Shown here piece by piece: positions 36,556 to 45,800 of a DNA stretch of 64,000 nucleotides. The notes beneath the pieces were generated by a model that saw nothing but the letters and a program-made list of their open reading frames with translations, searched no databases and was not told where the DNA came from. Both the position numbers and the translations under genes were made by a program. The number at the start of each line of letters is the position of its first letter. The stretch's first letter is position 1. Source of the stretch: Oleisolibacter albus (GTDB lineage Bacteria; Pseudomonadota; Alphaproteobacteria; Azospirillales; Azospirillaceae). The DNA is taken from assembly GCF_003336875.1 (NCBI RefSeq), contig NZ_QGNJ01000004.1, forward strand, positions 62,001 through 126,000. The letters run 5' to 3'.

Positions 36556-37465
36556 GGCGGTGTTCCCCCGGCGTCCGGCCGTGATCATGGGGGGCAGGCC
36601 CCTGCGGGCCGTGGTCCTGATCACCCCCGTCCTGATCTCCCTGGTCCTGGTCACCGTGGGCGTGGTCGCCGTGGTCATGGTGGTGCAGGGCGTGGGGCGT
36701 GTGTTCCTGTCCGACCGGCACCACGCAGCCATCATCGGCATGGGCGTGGTCGTGCATGTGGTGATAGATGGCCAGGGCCTCCGCATGCTTGCCGAACAGC
36801 GCGACATAATCGGGATGGCGGCTGACATCCTCCGGCCGCCCCTGGCAGCAGATATGCCGGTTGAGGCAGACCACCGTGTCGGTGCGGGCCATGACCAGAT
36901 GCAGATCGTGGCTGACCAGCAGCACGCCGCATTGGCGCCGCCGCCGGATCTCGCCGATCAGTTCGAACAGGGCGATCTGCCCATGCACGTCCACGGCCTG
37001 CACCGGCTCGTCCAGCACCAGCAGATCCGGCTGGCGCAGCAGGGCGCGGGCCAGCAGCACGCGCTGCATCTCGCCGCCGGACAGGGCCTGCACGGCCCGG
37101 TCCAGCGTGTGGGCTGCCCCGACCTCGGTCAGGGCGGCCTCCAGCGCGTCGGTGCGCACCGGTCCCCACAGCGACAGGAAACGGCGCACGCTGAGCGGCA
37201 GGGTGGCGTCCACCGCCAGCCGCTGCGGCATGTAGCCGACGCTGATGCCGTCGCGCCGGAACACCGACCCGGCGCTGGGCTGGACCAGCCCCAGAACGGT
37301 CTTGACCAGGGTGGTCTTGCCGGCACCATTGGGGCCGATCAGGGTGACGATCTCCCCCTCGCCCACCGACAGGCTGACATCCTCCAGCGCCATGCGCCCG
37401 TTGTAGCGCACGCTGAGATGCTCGGCCCGCAGCAGGGGAGCGGATGCGGAAGCGGTGGCGGCCAT
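36548..37465 (-). CDS. znuC: Zinc ABC transporter ATPase ZnuC with long His/Asp tail
   Basis: 305 residues from the ATG at 37465. Walker [13 protein letters not shown] signature LSGGEMQRV, Walker B LLVLDEP, and switch His in SHDLH are intact. After the normal end near residue 245 there is a tail of about 60 residues packed with His and Asp ([19 protein letters not shown]). It is probably a cytoplasmic zinc-binding sensor or store. Transcribed from the Zur-controlled divergent promoter region. Confidence 0.92.
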   Translation of the reverse strand: MAATASASAPLLRAEHLSVRYNGRMALEDVSLSVGEGEIVTLIGPNGAGKTTLVKTVLGLVQPSAGSVFRRDGISVGYMPQRLAVDATLPLSVRRFLSLWGPVRTDALEAALTEVGAAHTLDRAVQALSGGEMQRVLLARALLRQPDLLVLDEPVQAVDVHGQIALFELIGEIRRRRQCGVLLVSHDLHLVMARTDTVVCLNRHICCQGRPEDVSRHPDYVALFGKHAEALAIYHHMHDHAHADDGCVVPVGQEHTPHALHHHDHGDHAHGDQDQGDQDGGDQDHGPQGPAPHDHGRTPGEHRHG

Positions 37466-37559
37466 GAACCTAATCTCTGGTGGGCCCATCCCGGACGGGT
37501 TGGATGCGGACCCCGTCCGACGCAGGGCAGCGGGCAGATGTACGCCGATCCGACCGCCC

Positions 37560-37588
37560 TTGACAAATGTTATACTATAACAATCTAT
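37560..37588 (+). promoter_or_regulatory. znuA promoter with Zur box in the spacer
   Basis: -35 TTGACA (37560-37565), spacer of 17 nt, -10-like ATCTAT (37583-37588). The perfect palindrome TGTTATA-C-TATAACA lies at 37568-37582, within the spacer, and matches the alphaproteobacterial Zur consensus. A zinc-loaded Zur dimer bound here would block RNA polymerase for znuA and, on the other strand, znuCB. Confidence 0.88.
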
Positions 37589-37621
37589 GCGCCCCCGATG
37601 CTGCTGTTAAGGTCTGCCGCC

Positions 37622-38569
37622 ATGTCCCTCCTGAAACCTCTTGCGGCGCTGCTGCTTCTGGCCGGCTTGGCTGCCGGCCCCGCCCGGGCGGACGCACCGC
37701 CGGACGCACCGCCCGACGTGGTGGTGACGGTGAAGCCGCTGCATGCGCTGGTGGCCGGGGTGATGCAGGGGGTGGGGGAGCCGGCGCTGCTGGTGCCGGG
37801 CTCGGCCAGTCCGCATGCCTTCTCCCTGCGTCCGTCCGATGCCCGCGCCCTCAACGGGGCCGACCTGGTGGTCTGGGCCGGGCCGCGATTGGAGACGTTC
37901 ATGGAGCGCCCGCTGCGCGCCCTGGCCGGCAATGCCACGGTGCTGGAACTGATGCAGGCGCCGGGGATGGAACTGCTGGACAGCCGCGGCGGCGGCGTCT
38001 GGCAGACGGACCATGGCGATCATGGCGATCACAGCCATGGCGACGGTGCCGGCGGCAAGGACGGGCACATCTGGCTGGACCCGCACAATGCCCAGGCCAT
38101 CACCCGGGCCGTGGCCGCTGCCCTGATCCGGCTGGATCCGGCCCGCGCCGACATCTACCGCACCAACGAGGCCGCCCAGCTGGCGCGGCTGGCCGCGCTG
38201 GACCGCGAGATCGGGGAACGGCTGGCGCCGGTGAAGGACCGGCCCTTCATCGTCTTCCATGACGCCTACCAGTATCTGGAGCACCGCTACGGGCTTAACC
38301 CCGCCGGGACGCTGACGGTGACGCCGGACCAGAAGCCGGGCGCGGCCCGCCTGTCGGCCCTGCGCCGGCAGATCACCGAGGCCGGGGCCGCCTGTGTCTT
38401 CGCCGAACCGCAGTTCGAGCCGACCCTGGTGCGCACCCTGGCCGAGGGCACCCCGGCCCGCACCGGCGTGCTGGACCCGGAAGGCGCCAGCCTGCCCCCC
38501 GGACCGGGCCTGTACGAGGCCTTGATGCGCTTCAACGCCGACGCCCTGGCCGGCTGCCTGGGGCGATGA
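37622..38569 (+). CDS. znuA: Zinc ABC transporter substrate-binding protein ZnuA
   Basis: 315 residues from the ATG at 37622; an ATG at 37598 is less likely because AAGG precedes the later one. Signal peptide LAALLLLAGLAAGPARA, so periplasmic. Zinc ligands: His in KPLHALVAGVM, GSASPHAFSLRPSD, and FVFHDAYQYLEHRY-like FIVFHDAYQYLEHRY. A His-rich mobile loop (DHGDHGDHSHGDG) near residue 135 is typical of ZnuA. It captures zinc and hands it to ZnuBC. Confidence 0.93.
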   Translation: MSLLKPLAALLLLAGLAAGPARADAPPDAPPDVVVTVKPLHALVAGVMQGVGEPALLVPGSASPHAFSLRPSDARALNGADLVVWAGPRLETFMERPLRALAGNATVLELMQAPGMELLDSRGGGVWQTDHGDHGDHSHGDGAGGKDGHIWLDPHNAQAITRAVAAALIRLDPARADIYRTNEAAQLARLAALDREIGERLAPVKDRPFIVFHDAYQYLEHRYGLNPAGTLTVTPDQKPGAARLSALRRQITEAGAACVFAEPQFEPTLVRTLAEGTPARTGVLDPEGASLPPGPGLYEALMRFNADALAGCLGR

Positions 38570-38662
38570 CCCCGGCCGCCGCGGCGCATAGGCCTCCGCC
38601 GCTCCCCTGTGCTATGGGGAGCAGGAGAGGGCGGACTTGAAGCGGGCTTGAAGGAGAGTGCC

Positions 38663-39460
38663 ATGCGCGTCGGGATCGTGGGCTGTGGCGGGCGGATGGG
38701 CCTGATGCTGGTGCGGGAAGTGGCGGCCACGCCGGGCGCCATCCTGGCCGGCGGCACCGAGCGGCCGGGTGCCGCCGGGCTGGGCCGGGATCTGGGCACG
38801 CTGGCCGGGCTGGACCCGCTGGGCGTTGCCGCCAGCGACGATGCCGCCGCCCTGTTCGCCGCGTCTGATGTGGTGATCGACTTCACCGCCCCCGCCGCCA
38901 CCGTCGGCCATGCGACGCTGGCGGCGGAGACGGGCACGGCCCTGGTGGTGGGCACGACCGGCCTGTCCGCCGCCGACCATGCCGCGCTGGCCGAGGCTGC
39001 CAGCCGGGCACCGCTGGTGCTGTCCGCCAATTTCAGCCTGGGCGTCAACCTGCTGCTGGGGCTGGTGCGCAAGGTGGCGGCGACCCTGGGCGATGATTGG
39101 GACATCGAGGTGCTGGAAATGCACCATCGCCACAAAGTCGATGCGCCCAGCGGCACGGCGCTGGCCCTGGGCCGGGCGGCGGCGGCCGGCCGCGCTGTCG
39201 ATCTGGACGCGGTCAAGGACACGGTCCGCGACGGGCACACCGGCGCCCGCGTGCCCGGCCATATCGGCTTCGCCACCCTGCGCGGCGGCGATGTGGTGGG
39301 CGACCATACCGTGCTGTTCGCCACCGAGGCCGAGCGCATCGAACTGACCCACAAGGCCGGCAGCCGCGCCATCTTCGCCCGCGGCGCCGTCCGCGCCGCC
39401 CTCTGGGCGCCCACGCAGCCGCCCGGCCTCTACGGCATGGAGCATGTGCTGGGCCTGTGA
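38663..39460 (+). CDS. dapB: 4-hydroxy-tetrahydrodipicolinate reductase
   Basis: 265 residues from the ATG at 38663 with an AAGGAG RBS. NAD(P)-binding loop VGIVGCGGRMG, TTGL in VVGTTGLS, and the catalytic EMHHRHKVDAPSGTAL with its His pair and Lys. It makes tetrahydrodipicolinate for lysine and peptidoglycan. It is the chromosomal gene that borders the tailocin locus on its 3' side. Confidence 0.95.
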   Translation: MRVGIVGCGGRMGLMLVREVAATPGAILAGGTERPGAAGLGRDLGTLAGLDPLGVAASDDAAALFAASDVVIDFTAPAATVGHATLAAETGTALVVGTTGLSAADHAALAEAASRAPLVLSANFSLGVNLLLGLVRKVAATLGDDWDIEVLEMHHRHKVDAPSGTALALGRAAAAGRAVDLDAVKDTVRDGHTGARVPGHIGFATLRGGDVVGDHTVLFATEAERIELTHKAGSRAIFARGAVRAALWAPTQPPGLYGMEHVLGL

Positions 39461-39467
39461 ACCGGCC

Positions 39468-39875
39468 CTATTTGGCGGCGCCCCGCACCTTCTCCACCGA
39501 CCGGGCGCCGACATAGCCCAGCATCACCCACTGGAACAGCTCCACAATGTCGGTCGGGATGGCGGCCAGCCAGGCCTGCATGCCGGCCGCCACCGCCTTC
39601 GCCGTCTCCGGCGCGAAGGCGGAGAGCACGCCCATGGGTAGTGAGGCCAGGATCAGGGCATAGACCACATAGAGGAAGGTCGGCCGCGCCCGGCTGGTCC
39701 AGGGATCGGCGCTCTGCGCCTCGGCCAGGATGGCCGACAGCTGCACCTTCACCTCTTCCAGCGCGCCGGCCTGCTGCTGGCGCAGCAGCTCCAGCTTGGC
39801 CGCTTCCCGCGCCTTTTCATCGGGCAGGACCCGGTCGATGACGGCCATCAGCGGGGTCAGCAAGGCGTCCCACAT
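39468..39875 (-). CDS. 3TM-type holin
   Basis: 135 residues from the ATG at 39875, preceded by GGAGG; an ATG at 39887 overlaps the muramidase stop. Charged N-terminal helix (LLRQQQAGALEEVKVQLSAILAEAQS) typical of the 3TM_holin family, then hydrophobic helices FLYVVYALILASLPMGVLSAF and DIVELFQWVMLGYVGA. It probably forms pores that let the muramidase reach the wall. Last gene of the tail locus, 7 nt from convergent dapB. Confidence 0.78.
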   Translation of the reverse strand: MWDALLTPLMAVIDRVLPDEKAREAAKLELLRQQQAGALEEVKVQLSAILAEAQSADPWTSRARPTFLYVVYALILASLPMGVLSAFAPETAKAVAAGMQAWLAAIPTDIVELFQWVMLGYVGARSVEKVRGAAK

Positions 39876-39886
39876 GGGTGCCTCCA

Positions 39887-40420
39887 TCACGGGGTCAGGA
39901 ACAGGGCGCGCTCGGCCGCCCGGCGGCGGACCAGGCCGGGCAGCACGCGGCCGCCGGCCCGGCACCAGCGCGGGAATTCATCCGCCGCGCCGGCCGTGTC
40001 GCCGGCCAGCAGCAGGCGGCGCAGGGTGGAGCCGCCCAGGGCGTCCAGGCCGATATTGTAGGCCAGGCTGCCCAGCGCGGCGAACTGGTTATCCGTCAGC
40101 GGGACGGGGCAGAGCCGGACGATGCCCGTCTCCACAGTGGCCAGGTCCTGGCGCAGCAGGGCGTCTGCGTCGGCCAGGGTCATGCCGGCCGGCCACAGGC
40201 GCCGCCACGCGGCCATGGCCGCGGCACGGTCGGCCCCGCCGCGCAGCTGGCGTCCGCCGTCGGTCAGGGCATGGCCCCAGCCGACGCTCCAGACGCCGGC
40301 CGGGCACAGGGCGGGCTCCAGCGTTGGTGTCGAAGGGTCGCCGTCATGCAGCCCCTCGAAGGATTTGATGAGGTCGAGTCCCGGCGCGTTGATGCGCCGG
40401 GACCGGTCCATGGTGGGCAT
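39887..40420 (-). CDS. Phage-type muramidase (GH24-like endolysin)
   Basis: 177 residues. Catalytic Glu in LIKSFEG (E22) and the conserved VWSVGWGHALT strand, then QFAALGSLAYNIGLDALGGSTLRRLLLAGD and the RWCRAGGRVLPGLVRRRAAER end that is the norm for phage lysozymes. There is no signal peptide, so it needs a holin to cross the membrane; two holin genes flank it. It frees the particles by cell lysis. Confidence 0.88.
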   Translation of the reverse strand: MPTMDRSRRINAPGLDLIKSFEGLHDGDPSTPTLEPALCPAGVWSVGWGHALTDGGRQLRGGADRAAAMAAWRRLWPAGMTLADADALLRQDLATVETGIVRLCPVPLTDNQFAALGSLAYNIGLDALGGSTLRRLLLAGDTAGAADEFPRWCRAGGRVLPGLVRRRAAERALFLTP

Positions 40421-40445
40421 CTGCCCCTCCTTGTCGGCACGGAAA

Positions 40446-40463
40446 GCCCGCCGGCAGGCGGGC
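40446..40463 (-). repeat. GC hairpin between holin and muramidase genes
   Basis: Arms GCCCGCC and GGCGGGC with a 4-nt loop; on the minus strand it is followed by TTT. It may be a weak terminator or attenuator that sets the ratio of holin to muramidase. Confidence 0.4.
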
Positions 40464-40469
40464 GGGGGA

Positions 40470-40808
40470 TCAGGACGCGTCGGCCGCGCCCTTGCGGCTG
40501 GCCGGCGCCGACCGGTCCAGCAGCCGCCAGATCACGGCTTCGGTAAAGCCGGGTCCGAGATAGCCGGCGACCACGATACAGGCCGTGGCCTGCCAGCCGG
40601 CCAGGCCCAGATAGTCCGCCACCCCCTGGCCGATGACGCCGGTGCCGACGGCAATCGGCAGCTCATAGAGCAGGCTCATGGACAGGAAGGGCCGGCGTCC
40701 ACGCTGGGCAGCGCTGGCGCGGTACATCAGCCGACCGACCAGCGCCCACAGGAAGGCCAGAAGCCCTCCCATGACCGTCTCGCCCGGCGGCAGGGTCTCC
40801 AATGGCAT
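40470..40808 (-). CDS. LydA-like phage holin
   Basis: 112 residues. Two or three transmembrane helices: MGGLLAFLWALVGRLMYR, LYELPIAVGTGVIGQGVADYLGL and ACIVVAGYLGPGFTEAVIW. This pattern matches LydA/holin superfamily members placed next to endolysin genes. Charged C-terminus. Second holin of the lysis set. Confidence 0.75.
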   Translation of the reverse strand: MPLETLPPGETVMGGLLAFLWALVGRLMYRASAAQRGRRPFLSMSLLYELPIAVGTGVIGQGVADYLGLAGWQATACIVVAGYLGPGFTEAVIWRLLDRSAPASRKGAADAS

Positions 40809-40938
40809 CGCGGGATGCCTTTCCGATCTGCGGAATTGAGGGCCGCTCTGACGTTCGAGGGCCGGCGAGGGGAGGGCGCCAAGCCCTGCCCTCTACACCA
40901 CGCGGGGTGTTCCTCGCATTGAGCGGGCTGACAGCCGC

Positions 40939-41661
40939 TCACGCAATGCCGTCGGGCCAGGCGACCCCGTTCAGGATCTGATCGACCTCATGCACCGTTT
41001 CGGCCGTCATCACCGCCCTTTTGGCGGCAAGCCGCGGCCCTTCAATGGCCGCAGCACGATTGTTGAAGGCGCGGGCCTTTTCGAGAACGACAGCGGCGAC
41101 ATCGCCAAGGGTTTCGGCGGGCTGTCCGTCGGCAAGGCGTCGGGTCGTGCCCACCTCGGCGCTCAGATAGGGGTACTTGTCCGACGACGTCAGGGTGCTG
41201 TCAGCCTCATCAATGGAGCTGGCCTCGGCAGCCTTGCCATCATAGACCATAGCCATGCCGCTTCCGCCGGTGATGATCTTCAAGCGGTGATTTTCCGCGG
41301 CCGCGTCGAGGCGCTGAATGGCCAGCGTGCGATACGTTTCGAGGTCGATGACACCGGGGGCACCATTCGTCGGCATGGGATCGGGCCATGCAATCTCCTT
41401 GGCCGCGTAGGCACGCAGAACCGCCGCCGGGATGTCATATGAGGAAGTGAACTGCTCATACTCCGCGGGAACGAGTGTCCCGAGACCGGAAGCTGCCATA
41501 TGCACGTAGCGGCTGATGTAGGACGATCCTATGGCCGACAGGGCGACCACCGCGAAAAGGAAATCATGGGTCACGCGGCCATCGCTCTGCACGTGAGTGC
41601 CAGAGGCGAAATCCCGCTCAACAATGTTTCGAAGAGCCGTAATAAGATCAGGGGTGGGCAT
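40939..41661 (-). CDS. Tail-locus accessory protein of unknown function
   Basis: 240 residues, soluble, no signal peptide. Helix-rich; the second half (ETLGDVAAVVLEKARAFNNRAAAIEGPRLAAKRAVMTAETVHEVDQILNG) resembles phage proteins that sit between fibre and lysis genes, such as DUF4376-type tail-assembly factors. A good RBS (AAGGA) precedes the ATG at 41661. It follows the AT-richer fibre block and probably belongs to it. Function not known. Confidence 0.55.
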   Translation of the reverse strand: MPTPDLITALRNIVERDFASGTHVQSDGRVTHDFLFAVVALSAIGSSYISRYVHMAASGLGTLVPAEYEQFTSSYDIPAAVLRAYAAKEIAWPDPMPTNGAPGVIDLETYRTLAIQRLDAAAENHRLKIITGGSGMAMVYDGKAAEASSIDEADSTLTSSDKYPYLSAEVGTTRRLADGQPAETLGDVAAVVLEKARAFNNRAAAIEGPRLAAKRAVMTAETVHEVDQILNGVAWPDGIA

Positions 41662-41815
41662 CCTATATGTCCTTCTTTCATTAGGCTGTAGGGGAGGGGA
41701 TAGTGCTGCCCGTGGCGCATCCGGAAGTCAGAACAACTATGCCATATCCTCTCTGCAGAATGATAATTGCGTGAATTCAATTAAAATAAATCATGGTATT
41801 GTGTGTATTTTGCTG

Positions 41816-42547
41816 CTAATAGCCAGTCACGTCAACGAGCAGGATGTTTGTTGAGAAATTCATATCTTTGTATATGTCTGGGACTATTCCTTTTCCCTCT
41901 ATCGTTCGTTCGTATAGAACATATACTTTTCCTGTTGTCTCTGTTGTTGTCATGAGGATGCCGGCATACCAGAAAAGCTTTGGCTTGGGGTCGGATGGGG
42001 GCGATTGCAACTCGCTTTGTTCGTATACAACCTTGGACTGACAAAATGCAGCAATTTTTCTACCCGAAAAATCTGCGATGGAACTCCTGAAGACACCAAG
42101 AGGCAGTGACTCCTGGTAGATCAAATCCCGGACAACGAGTGGCTTGTATGCCGAGCTCATGCGCAGCCGACCAGCGGCATCATACACTTCGATTCCGGTG
42201 CCACCCGATACTGTCGCCTGGGCCTGGTCGAAGAAGAAGCACTCCAGCGGTTGGCTACTCGTGGTGACGATATCCCAACTCCAGGTCTCCACGGCACCAA
42301 CGATTTGCGATGACGTGCGCAGGACAGAAAATCCGCTATTCGGTGCATGAACAAACATCAATGGGGTGGAAATGGCCGAGCCGACATATTGGACGGTAGC
42401 TTTTCGGATTATTCCAAGCAATCCACCCTTCACAGGATAGGTTTGGTTTGGGATCACTGTCTGCTTTTGGACGAAAGCAAGATTTGAGGCGTTCTCATCA
42501 ATCTGAACAGTCCCATTGTTCGCGTAGGAGACAAATCCGACGGGCAT
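41816..42547 (-). CDS. Tail-locus protein of unknown function, possible fibre accessory
   Basis: 243 residues with mainly beta-type sequence, no signal peptide. The first 25 residues (MPVGFVSYANNGTVQIDENASNLAFVQK) look like those of the next gene upstream (MPQGLQIFAPDGSTLLDANTV), so both share a small N-terminal module that may attach to the tip. The G+C content is far below that of neighbouring tail genes, suggesting recent transfer. Likely a receptor-binding or cap protein; this is inference. Confidence 0.5.
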   Translation of the reverse strand: MPVGFVSYANNGTVQIDENASNLAFVQKQTVIPNQTYPVKGGLLGIIRKATVQYVGSAISTPLMFVHAPNSGFSVLRTSSQIVGAVETWSWDIVTTSSQPLECFFFDQAQATVSGGTGIEVYDAAGRLRMSSAYKPLVVRDLIYQESLPLGVFRSSIADFSGRKIAAFCQSKVVYEQSELQSPPSDPKPKLFWYAGILMTTTETTGKVYVLYERTIEGKGIVPDIYKDMNFSTNILLVDVTGY

Positions 42548-42550
42548 GGC

Positions 42551-42877
42551 TCAGTACTCTCCGTAGAAGATCGTTGCATGGGTGTAATCCAGGCTTACGA
42601 CTTCGCCATCTGGCAGCTGTCTGCTATATATCAAAACTGATCTGTTGGGATTAGTGTCGCCTGAGCCGACAGTCACATCGTGAAATTCTCCATTTGCAAC
42701 CACTGTCCACCATAATTTTTTGTTTTGATCTTTGTTTACAGTGATTTCCCCATATGACGGAGAGTGAGGTATTTCTTCCTTGGAAAGACGGAGCATCCCT
42801 ATCTGCCTGGACGTAACAGTATTGGCGTCGAGCAGCGTCGATCCGTCCGGGGCAAAAATCTGCAATCCTTGTGGCAT
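42551..42877 (-). CDS. Small tail-tip accessory protein
   Basis: 108 residues with beta-type composition. It shares the N-terminal pattern of the 243-residue gene downstream and lies 3 nt before it and 4 nt after the giant tip gene, so all are co-transcribed. AT-richer than the tip gene. No known function; the position is that of a fibre or tip-associated protein. Confidence 0.5.
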   Translation of the reverse strand: MPQGLQIFAPDGSTLLDANTVTSRQIGMLRLSKEEIPHSPSYGEITVNKDQNKKLWWTVVANGEFHDVTVGSGDTNPNRSVLIYSRQLPDGEVVSLDYTHATIFYGEY

Positions 42878-42881
42878 GGTG

Positions 42882-45800
42882 TCACCATATCCCTAATCGC
42901 ACCCTCAAGGTGCCGTTACTGTCGAAGACCTGAATTAGGGAGTTGTTGATCTCCATCCTTTGACCCGTCTCAGAGTTTTTGATCACAAGCTGGTTGTTAT
43001 CCAGATCGAAGTAAGTAAGCCCGTTTGTCGACTGCAACTTGCCAGTCTTGATTGATGCCCCGTCGATCTGGGTCACGCCTGCGGGCTGCCACAGGGGGGG
43101 CGTCGTCTGGTTCGGGAGCACCTCGGCCAGCATGCATTGTGTTGCAATACAAGTCGGGTTGCCCTCCCCAATGCCATACATGCGCAGGGCAAAGACAACT
43201 TTTGTGCAGTCGGCCGGGACGGTCACGAACCCCTCGGTCCGGCCGAAGGCGTCGATGCGCGTCCCGCCCCAGGCCCCCTGATAGAGGGGGGCGAGCGGAG
43301 AACTGCCGATCTGGTTCCCGGCATCGTCATAGAACCAGAGGAACACGGTTGCGGCACAGCGGATGGCCCCGATCCGGGCGCCGTAATAGTAACGGGCGCC
43401 GGGGGTGACGGAGTAGCCACCACCCTCCATGCCAGCGTTGACGACCTCGACGAACTGATCCGTGGGGACCGGCGTTGCCGTATTGGCCGCGATGTAGAGG
43501 GCATGGCTACCGACCGGGGTCCTGCCCTCCGGATCAACGCCGGAGGTTGCCGTTCCCCCGACAATATTTCCGGACGCCGTGGGCTGGCCCCAGCAGCGCA
43601 AACCCCAGGAGCCATCGCTGTTCTGCAGGAGGTTCGGAGAATTCCCGACAGCCAGCTTGTCCGCGGTGATCGCGCCGGTGGAGATCTTGTCGGCCGTGAT
43701 GGCGTTCGCGGCCAGCTTGCCGGTGGTTATGGAGCCTGCGGCCACATGGTCGGCCGTCACGGCATTGGCCGCGATCTTGTCGGCGGTAATGGCCCCGGCC
43801 TTGATCTTGCCGGTGCTGATGGCGTTGTCGACGATCAGTGTTTCGCCAACGGCGCGCCGGAAGACAGCATTGCACCAGTAGGCATCCGATGGGAGCGGCT
43901 CTCCCGCATCAACCATCAGGATAAAACGTAGGGATTTGATGTCGGACGGTACGGTCCACTGGCCCTCAAGGAAAACCCACTGATTGGTCGCGTAGGTGTG
44001 GCACGGCCAGGCGTAATAGGCGACGGACCCGTCTCCGCGCCGGGCTTCGATGTATATGCCCGCCGGACCAGCATTCGTGTTCCAGACATGGGCCGCGACG
44101 TAGTAGGTCTCGCCCTCGACGACCGGGATAACCTTGTCCCAGGAAAGGGATCTGGCGCGTGTGCGTATCCTTGTCGGGGAGACCGGGTCCGAGGGGGTGC
44201 TTTCAATAGAGAAGGAGGCGCCGCTGGCCGTCCAGCCATCCATGCTAAGCTGGTCATTAAGGGAGAACCGCGGATTGGTGATGATGTTGCTGGCGTCGGC
44301 AATCGCCAGCCGGCTTGTCGTGATAGCCCCGGCAGCCAGCTTGTCGGCGGTGATGGCGCCCGCAGCGATCTTGTTTGCGGTTACGGCGTTGGCGGCAATT
44401 TTGTCTGCGGTTACAGTACCAGCCGTAATCTTGTCGGCCGTAATGGCATTGGCCGCGATCTTATCGGCGGTTATGGCATTGGCTGCAATCTTGTCAGTGG
44501 TTACAGCACCGTCGACAATCATCGAGGCGTTAGCCGCTCGGCGCATAACTACGTTGGACCATAGAACGTCGGGCCGGTTCCCATACTCACGTTCAGTCTG
44601 TAGGTCCAAACGTATGAAGAAAACACCGTCCGGAACAGTAAACCGGGCCTCTAGCAGCGCCCACTGGTTTTTTGTATTTGTGCCAACGATGTATGCGTAT
44701 CCGAGAACGGAATTTTGTGGTGTGCGCTGCTCGATAACGATGTTTGCACTGGCGGCTTGGTCCGTGTTGTATACGTGGGCAGCGATATAGTACGCCTCAC
44801 CCGGCAATACCGGTATATGCTTGGCCCAAAAAACATCACGGGAACGACCGATGATCCGTGTGCGCGCAACCGGATCGCTACTGGCCTGTTCTACCGTGTC
44901 AAAAGGACCTACCAGCCAGCCCTCAGTGCTTGGTTGCCCATTCACCTCAAAGCGCGGGTTCGTGATGATATTGCTGGTATCCGCAACTACCAGCGCCTTG
45001 GCAGTTACCGAATTTGCAGCGATCTGGTCCGCCCCGACGGCACCGGCGGCGATCTTTGCAGCGGTTATGGCATTGGCTGCAATCTTGTCAGCGGTTACAG
45101 CGTTAGCTGCCAATTCATCGGTGGTTACCGAATTTGTACTCAAGTGCAACGCTGTAACCGAATTTGCAGCGATTTGGTCTGCACCAACAGCGCCAGCGGC
45201 GATTTTGCCAGCCGTAATGGCATTGGCCGACAGCTTATCCGTGGTTACGGCATTGGCTGCAATCTTGTCGGCGCTGACCGCACCGTCGACGATGAGGGAG
45301 CCGCTGGCTGCCCGTCGCCAGACAATGTGGGTCCAGTAAGTATTATTGTAAGTCCCCTCAAGCCCGTGCCCGTTGTTTATGATAAGGCGTAGATACATGA
45401 CATCGGCAGGTACCGTGTATTGTGCCTCCAACAGCACCCACTGGTTTTTGAGGTCTGTGCTGGCAAGCGTTGGATAGCCAACCGGGAATTTTGTACCATT
45501 CAACGTTTCTACCAGCAGGCGCGCGGGGGCTGGATCTTCCTGGAACGCATAGGCGGAAAAGTAATAGGTCTCCCCTGCACTCACAGGCACGTATGCGCCC
45601 CAATACGCTTCGGCATTGGTGCCAACCAACCTGAATGCGGAGATACCGGCCCCCGGATAGTAATCAGCACGGGCATCGCCGTTCAGTTCCCATCCCTCGG
45701 TACTCAGCCGGCCATTCACCTCAAAGCGCGGGTTCGTGATGATATTGCTGGTATCCGCGATGGCGATGGATTTTGCCGTAATGGCATTGGCCGCGATCTG

